Positions 59,581 to 64,000 of a stretch of 64,000 nt of DNA are shown piece after piece. How positions within the stretch are numbered: position 1 is the stretch's first letter; every line of letters starts with the position of its first letter. Source of the stretch: Arcticibacter sp045629565 (lineage in GTDB: Bacteria; Bacteroidota; Bacteroidia; Sphingobacteriales; Sphingobacteriaceae); assembly GCF_045629565.1 (NCBI RefSeq), contig NZ_JAZQRL010000033.1, forward strand, positions 1-64,000, written 5' to 3'. The notes under the pieces are model-generated. The model did not search any database. It was not told the DNA's origin and saw nothing but the letters and a program-made list of their open reading frames with translations. A program made the position numbers and the translations under genes.

Positions 59581-61131
59581 ATGATGGAGAAAGAAATAAA
59601 GGGGGAAGACCTTAAAATTGAACTGCGCACGCTAACGAAAGAGGATTATCTGGGCTTGAAGTCGTCTATGATGGAAGCCTACGCCGAATGGGAAGGCGCC
59701 TCTTTCTGGGGTGAAACGCACATTAATAAACTAGTTGAAATTTTTCCTGAGGGCCAGATTTGCATATTGGTGAACGGAGCGATCGCGGGATGTGCATTGT
59801 CTTTAATTGTTAATTATGATCAGTTCGGCGATAATCATACCTATACGCAGATTACCGGAAATTATTCTTTTTCAACTCATAATCCTAAAGGAGATGTGCT
59901 GTACGGAATCGATTTCTTCGTGCATCCCGATTTCAGAGGAATGCGAATTGGAAGACGACTCTACGACGCGAGGAAAGAGATATGCGAGCGGCTTAATCTG
60001 AGGGCTGTTATAGCGGGAGGACGTATTCCTAAATATAAAGATTATGCAGACCAATTGACACCCAAGGCCTATCTTGACAAAGTGAAAGGAAAGGAAATAC
60101 ATGACCCTACCTTATCATTTCAATTGGCAAATGATTTCCACGTTAGAAAAATATTGAAAGGATACCTACCCGGTGACACACAATCACTGGAATATGCGTC
60201 ATTGTTAGAGTGGAACAACATTTACTATAACGAAGAGGATGCAAATATCAACTCCAAGAAGTCCATCATTCGTTTAGGCCTTGTACAATGGCAGATGAGG
60301 CCGTTCCCCAATCTGGAGTCGCTATGCGAGCAGATTGAGTTCTTTGTGGACGTAGTCAGTGATTATCAAAGCGACTTCATTCTATTTCCGGAGCTATTCA
60401 ATGCGCCCTTAATGACGGCATATAATCATTTGACCGGAGCGGAGGCAATGCGCGAGATTTCCAACTTCACTATACCCCTGAGGGATAAATTCATGGAGTA
60501 TGCCATTAGCTACAACATCAATATTATCACCGGAAGTATGCCGTACCTGGAAGACGGCGTGTTGCAAAATGTCGGTTACCTGTGTCGCCGGGACGGCTCG
60601 TACGAGATGTACCGAAAGATCCATCTAACACCTTCGGAGCAAAGTGCATGGGGAATGGTTGGGGGAGATGCTATCGGTACTTATGATACAGATTGCGGCA
60701 AAATAGGGATCCTCATTTGCTATGACGTCGAGTTTCCTGAACTTCCGAGACTTCTTGCAGAAGATGGAATGCAGATACTATTTGTTCCCTTTATGACTGA
60801 TACACAAAATGGCTACACACGCGTCAGAAGCTGTGCACAAGCTCGTGCCATAGAGAATGAATGTTATGTCGCCATTGCAGGAAGCGTGGGCAACTTACCA
60901 AAGGTTCACAACATGGATATTCAATACGCACAATCGGCAGTCTTCACCCCATCTGATTTTTCTTTCCCGAGCAACGGAATCAAAGCGGAGGCAACGCCTA
61001 ATACGGAAACTACACTCATCGCTGATGTGGATGTCGACTTATTAAAGGAGTTACATAGCTTTGGTGCAGTCCGGAACCTTAAAGACAGGAGGCTGGATAT
61101 TTATAAGATTGTCAGCAAGACTAAGAAATAA
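59581..61131 (+). CDS. bifunctional GNAT acetyltransferase / carbon-nitrogen hydrolase
   Basis: A 516-aa fusion typical of Bacteroidota. The N-terminal GNAT domain (about 10-210) includes GMRIGRRLYDARKEICERL. The C-terminal nitrilase-superfamily domain (about 225-510) has the E271-K346-C380 triad: LFPELFNAPLM, MYRKIHLTPSE and LICYDVEFPE. It probably hydrolyses an amide bond; the acetyl acceptor is unknown. Confidence 0.93.
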   Translation: MMEKEIKGEDLKIELRTLTKEDYLGLKSSMMEAYAEWEGASFWGETHINKLVEIFPEGQICILVNGAIAGCALSLIVNYDQFGDNHTYTQITGNYSFSTHNPKGDVLYGIDFFVHPDFRGMRIGRRLYDARKEICERLNLRAVIAGGRIPKYKDYADQLTPKAYLDKVKGKEIHDPTLSFQLANDFHVRKILKGYLPGDTQSLEYASLLEWNNIYYNEEDANINSKKSIIRLGLVQWQMRPFPNLESLCEQIEFFVDVVSDYQSDFILFPELFNAPLMTAYNHLTGAEAMREISNFTIPLRDKFMEYAISYNINIITGSMPYLEDGVLQNVGYLCRRDGSYEMYRKIHLTPSEQSAWGMVGGDAIGTYDTDCGKIGILICYDVEFPELPRLLAEDGMQILFVPFMTDTQNGYTRVRSCAQARAIENECYVAIAGSVGNLPKVHNMDIQYAQSAVFTPSDFSFPSNGIKAEATPNTETTLIADVDVDLLKELHSFGAVRNLKDRRLDIYKIVSKTKK

Positions 61132-61273
61132 GTTGAACCGCCAGGTTTGACATGATTTCTGATATATATGGTAGACTACGCGTTTTATAAAGATATACAT
61201 TTGACAGCTTGTTAAATTGCAATGTCCGGGTGATTTCTAAGCCACAGAAAAATTGGAAAACTGACAAAAGAAG

Positions 61274-62410
61274 ATGAAGCATATGTCCATTTTGATACAG
61301 GATATAAAAAGTTCACAGTTATCTATCAGTATAAATCGCATTCGGCAATCAAGGTGTCTTTTTATACTTATAGCGGTAACTTCGATAGTAAGTTCATGTC
61401 AACAGAAAAGCGATAAAATAGGTTCTTCTCCGGTCAATCGAAATGTACCGACAAACGCCAAAGATAATGCTAATGCCGAGCGTCCGGGAATGGTTTGGAT
61501 ACCGGCAGGTGAGTTTAGGCAGGGCGGAGACAACGCACAGGCGGCCGACGATGAATATCCGAAACACAACGTGAAGCTGGACGGCTTCTGGATTGATGTA
61601 ACGGAAGTGACGAATGCTCAGTTCGCTGAATTTGTAAAAGCCACTGGATATGTTACAACAGCGGAGAAAAAACCTGAATGGGATGAGATCCAAAAACAAC
61701 TGCCACCCGGTACTCCGAAGCCCGATGAGAGCTTGTTCGTTGCAGCATCACTAGTGTTTAGACCAACTCCAGCCCAGGTTTCTTTGGACGACAATTCTCA
61801 ATGGTGGGAGTGGAAGGAAGGTGCCAACTGGAGGCATCCAGAGGGTCCCGGAAGTGACATTAAAGGCAAAGATACCTACCCTGTCGTCCATGTGTCCTGG
61901 TTTGACGCACAAGCTTATGCGAAGTGGGCTGGCAAGCGTTTGCCAACAGAAGCGGAATGGGAATATGCCTCCCGGGGGGGACTGGACAATAACATCTATC
62001 CCTGGGGCAATGAGCCGGTTAATAGCGGCGTACCGAGGGCGAACTTCTGGCAAGGAAACTTCCCAAGTAAGAATACAGTAGCAGATAAGTTCTACTATTC
62101 GGCTCCAGTTAAATCATTTAGTCCGAATGGGTATGGTTTGTATGATATGGCAGGAAATGTCTGGGAATGGTGCGCGGATTTATACCATCATGACTATTAT
62201 AAAGATGTGCGGAATGGTGCAGTGAATCCAAAAGGACCTTCAACAAGTTTTGATCCTGCAGAACCAACTGCCTCAAAACGAGTCATGAGAGGCGGATCTT
62301 ATTTGTGCAATGATAGCTATTGCTCTGGATACAGGTCCGCAAGGAGGATGAGGAGTACAGAGGATAGTAGCTTTCAGCATCTAGGTTTCCGCTGTGTGAG
62401 TGACAAATAG
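61274..62410 (+). CDS. formylglycine-generating enzyme family lipoprotein
   Basis: A 378-aa SUMF1-type protein with a signal and lipobox (SIVSSC). The core begins PGMVWIPAGEFRQGG and has TEVTNAQFAEFVKATGY, VSWFDAQAYAKWAGKRLPTE and EWEYASRGG. The active-site cysteine pair is intact: C345 and C350 in GGSYLCNDSYCSGYRSARR, the spacing of true FGE. It should oxidise a cysteine of a sulfatase, but no sulfatase is in the window. Followed 20 bp later by a short lipoprotein gene. Confidence 0.93.
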   Translation: MKHMSILIQDIKSSQLSISINRIRQSRCLFILIAVTSIVSSCQQKSDKIGSSPVNRNVPTNAKDNANAERPGMVWIPAGEFRQGGDNAQAADDEYPKHNVKLDGFWIDVTEVTNAQFAEFVKATGYVTTAEKKPEWDEIQKQLPPGTPKPDESLFVAASLVFRPTPAQVSLDDNSQWWEWKEGANWRHPEGPGSDIKGKDTYPVVHVSWFDAQAYAKWAGKRLPTEAEWEYASRGGLDNNIYPWGNEPVNSGVPRANFWQGNFPSKNTVADKFYYSAPVKSFSPNGYGLYDMAGNVWEWCADLYHHDYYKDVRNGAVNPKGPSTSFDPAEPTASKRVMRGGSYLCNDSYCSGYRSARRMRSTEDSSFQHLGFRCVSDK

Positions 62411-62430
62411 CTTATGCCAATACCTAATAT

Positions 62431-62658
62431 ATGTTATCTTCCCCAATCAGATCGAAAACTTATATCCTAATAGTGATAGTACAAACCATAGGGGTGGCAT
62501 CTTGCCAATCAGATTCTCTTACCAAGCAGGCTAGCGCTGTCCATCAGCAAGTCAACAGAGATACGGTGCAGAATCAAGATATCAAGCCTTGTTGCCAATC
62601 TAATATTCCGGATCGTTTTGGTGTACCGTCAACGATCAACATGCAAGGATCTCCATAA
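62431..62658 (+). CDS. short cysteine-containing lipoprotein
   Basis: A 75-aa protein with lipobox VASC, then a short linker and a KPCCQSNIPDRFGVPS motif. C-C-x-S-x-x-P-x-R-F resembles the start of longer FGE-like lipoproteins just before their catalytic core. It stops right where that core would begin. It is 20 bp after the FGE gene. It may be a truncated second copy or a real small partner. Confidence 0.55.
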   Translation: MLSSPIRSKTYILIVIVQTIGVASCQSDSLTKQASAVHQQVNRDTVQNQDIKPCCQSNIPDRFGVPSTINMQGSP

Positions 62659-62685
62659 TTCACAGCTTATGAAGAAGTCGAAATA

Positions 62686-62707
62686 CCCTTAAGGGCTAAC
62701 TTAAGGG
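62686..62707 (+). terminator. hairpin after the FGE unit
   Basis: CCCTTAAG (62686-62693) pairs with CTTAAGGG (62700-62707), loop GGCTAA. It has no U-tract, so it is a weak terminator candidate. Confidence 0.45.
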
Positions 62708-62772
62708 ATGCAGCTGGTTAAAGGGATTATCCAGCCTCTCCGGGGTGCAAGTCTGGTAGGATAAACTTCTCG

Positions 62773-63669
62773 TTAGTTAAATGTCTGCCGAAATTCAATA
62801 GGAGAAAGGCTGGTTTTTTTCTTAAAAAGCGTGCTAAACGATTGGGCGTGTTCAAATCCCAATGCATAAGCGATTTCGCTTACAGACAAATTTGTAGTCG
62901 AGAGCTTTTCTTTAGCCTTTTCGATCAACTTCTCATGTATATGCTGCTGCGTGTTTTGCCCGGTATGCATACGCAAGAGATCGCTCAGGTAGTTCGGTGA
63001 CAGGTTCATAAGCTTCGCAATACGCTGTACTGTTAGCAGTTCCGGATGTGTTGTGGTATTGCTATGAAAATAATCGTTCACAAGGCGTTCAAATTTCGCA
63101 AGCAGCTGATGGTTGTGGTTATTCCGGGTGATAAACTGCCGCTCATAAAATCGATTGCAATAGTTAAGCAATAACTCGATTTGCGATAGAATGATATGCT
63201 GTGTGTGTTTATCGATATGCAGACATTCTTTATCGATTTTATTCAGGATGGTGATAAGATCACCTTCTTCTTCAGCGGAAAGATGTAGTGCCTCATTGAC
63301 GGCGTAGGAGAAGTAACTATAACTGTTAATGGTTCTTGCTAACGGATGGGCCAGCAAAAAATCAGGGTGAAAGATAAGCAGGTAGCCCGATCCGCACTCT
63401 ATAGTGCTTAAATCCAGATATTGAACCTGATTAGGTGCAGTAAAGCTCAGAACGCCCTTGTCGTAATCATAGTGTTGTTGACCGTATCTTATCTTACCAT
63501 TCGCTTCCCTTTTTAAGGCGACACAATAAAACAGGTTGACAAAACCTTTCCATACATCATCTTCCAGGAAAATACTTTCGGCGAGATTGATTACACTTAC
63601 CAGTGGATGTCTGGGTTCAGGTAACGATAGTAAGCGGTGAAATTGAGAGACAGATTTAATCGCGTTCAT
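62773..63669 (-). CDS. AraC family transcriptional regulator
   Basis: A 298-aa regulator with an N-terminal cupin-like sensor (YLDLSTIECGSGYLLIF) and a C-terminal double HTH (about 205-295: IAKLMNLSPNYLSDLLRMHTG and ISEIAYALGFEHAQSFSTLFKKKTSLSPIEFR, read in parts). Upstream is the aldo/keto reductase gene on the same strand. It may control that gene. Confidence 0.93.
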   Translation of the reverse strand: MNAIKSVSQFHRLLSLPEPRHPLVSVINLAESIFLEDDVWKGFVNLFYCVALKREANGKIRYGQQHYDYDKGVLSFTAPNQVQYLDLSTIECGSGYLLIFHPDFLLAHPLARTINSYSYFSYAVNEALHLSAEEEGDLITILNKIDKECLHIDKHTQHIILSQIELLLNYCNRFYERQFITRNNHNHQLLAKFERLVNDYFHSNTTTHPELLTVQRIAKLMNLSPNYLSDLLRMHTGQNTQQHIHEKLIEKAKEKLSTTNLSVSEIAYALGFEHAQSFSTLFKKKTSLSPIEFRQTFN

Positions 63670-63738
63670 TATAGCAATATAAACATTTCAAGGTGTGGAA
63701 TAATCGTTGCTTCGTCACAATGCAGCCATGCAGGTATG

Positions 63739-64000
63739 CTAATCAATAAGCCCCATGCTAAACTCGTCGTATGGATTACCTGTATCCGTACCTAATGGTA
63801 CAATGCTTTCAAGTTTTGATAGATCCGCTTCGCTTAATTGAATCTCGGTAGCCGCTAGGTTTTGCTCTAGATATTTTCTGCGTTTAGTACCCGGAATCGG
63901 TAAAATGCCCTTGCTAATAATCCAGGCCAACGCTAGTTGTGAAGATGTGACGTTCCTCTCTTCGGCCATCATCTCAATTGCTTTAACTAACTCTATGTTT
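63739..64000 (-). CDS. aldo/keto reductase, C-terminal part
   Basis: The open frame continues to the window edge, so the start is missing. The visible 87 or so residues contain SSQLALAWIISKGILPIPGTKRRKYLEQN, read in parts, which is the late barrel and NADP-binding K/R segment of the AKR family, ending EFSMGLID. Substrate unknown. It is upstream of the AraC gene on the same strand. Confidence 0.9.
   Translation of the reverse strand, partial: NIELVKAIEMMAEERNVTSSQLALAWIISKGILPIPGTKRRKYLEQNLAATEIQLSEADLSKLESIVPLGTDTGNPYDEFSMGLID

Noticed and set aside
1..64000. CRISPR array, insertion sequence or prophage
   Set aside because: No regularly spaced repeats, no transposase or integrase motif, and no phage structural genes were found on reading.

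Overview
The window looks like a stretch of chromosome from a Bacteroidota bacterium, most likely Sphingobacteriaceae (Pedobacter-like). Support comes from gene content (DUF6600, the Bacteroidota type of CreD module, the fused GNAT-nitrilase, a SusD-free but glycan-oriented set of lyases and hydrolases, a sphingolipid-type fatty acid hydroxylase) and from promoters of the Bacteroidota kind: TAnnTTTG boxes lie only a few bases before many start codons. No rRNA, CRISPR array, insertion sequence, integrase or phage structural gene was seen. One tRNA, tRNA-Gln(CUG), lies at the left edge.

Layout. 1-2.3 kb: tRNA-Gln, a YodC-like small protein, then a 95-aa orphan divergent from a SatD-family gene coupled by one base to a DUF3307 membrane gene; a long inverted repeat lies between the divergent genes. 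2.3-14 kb: tex, yigZ, ppc, then a run with a proteasome-like Anbu protease overlapping a transglutaminase, an AsmA-like envelope protein, a Gfo/Idh/MocA oxidoreductase, a lipid kinase and a MerR regulator. 14-23 kb: alaS, a fatty acid hydroxylase and a leftward lepA-folD-queE-OmpA/PD40 operon. 23-29 kb: small conserved genes, a CrtA-like protein, ferritin, a DUF6600 surface protein, a 377-bp gap with a strong RNA-hairpin candidate, an orphan 334-aa gene and a YghZ-type aldo/keto reductase. 29-37 kb: a secreted glycerophosphodiesterase, an HExxH secreted protein, AraC regulator overlapping DUF983, a SWIM-SNF2 helicase and a PD40 lipoprotein.

37-50 kb: secreted pectate lyase, SDR/HxlR divergent pair, a disulfide oxidoreductase with a Crp regulator and a sterol-desaturase-like protein, several small proteins (including a 49-aa gene with a clear promoter), a GreA-like factor, rtcB, GNAT and a GH2 glycosidase. 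50-64 kb: OmpA lipoprotein, SGNH hydrolase, a 39-aa membrane peptide, a creD operon flanked by two copies of one operator, GH25 lysozyme, HMA-CDF transporter, alpha/beta hydrolase, GNAT-nitrilase, a formylglycine-generating-enzyme-like lipoprotein followed by a short cysteine-rich lipoprotein, AraC regulator, and an aldo/keto reductase cut by the window end.

Most of the window is housekeeping or ordinary accessory content. The most interesting candidates are the SatD/DUF3307 pair, where SatD carries a class III nucleotidyl-cyclase-like motif set plus an HTH; the Anbu-transglutaminase pair without its usual ATP-grasp and alpha-E partners nearby; the creD module with duplicated operators; the structured intergenic element near 27.0 kb; and two small genes missed by size cut-offs. 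All positions and motifs were read by eye; no database search was run.
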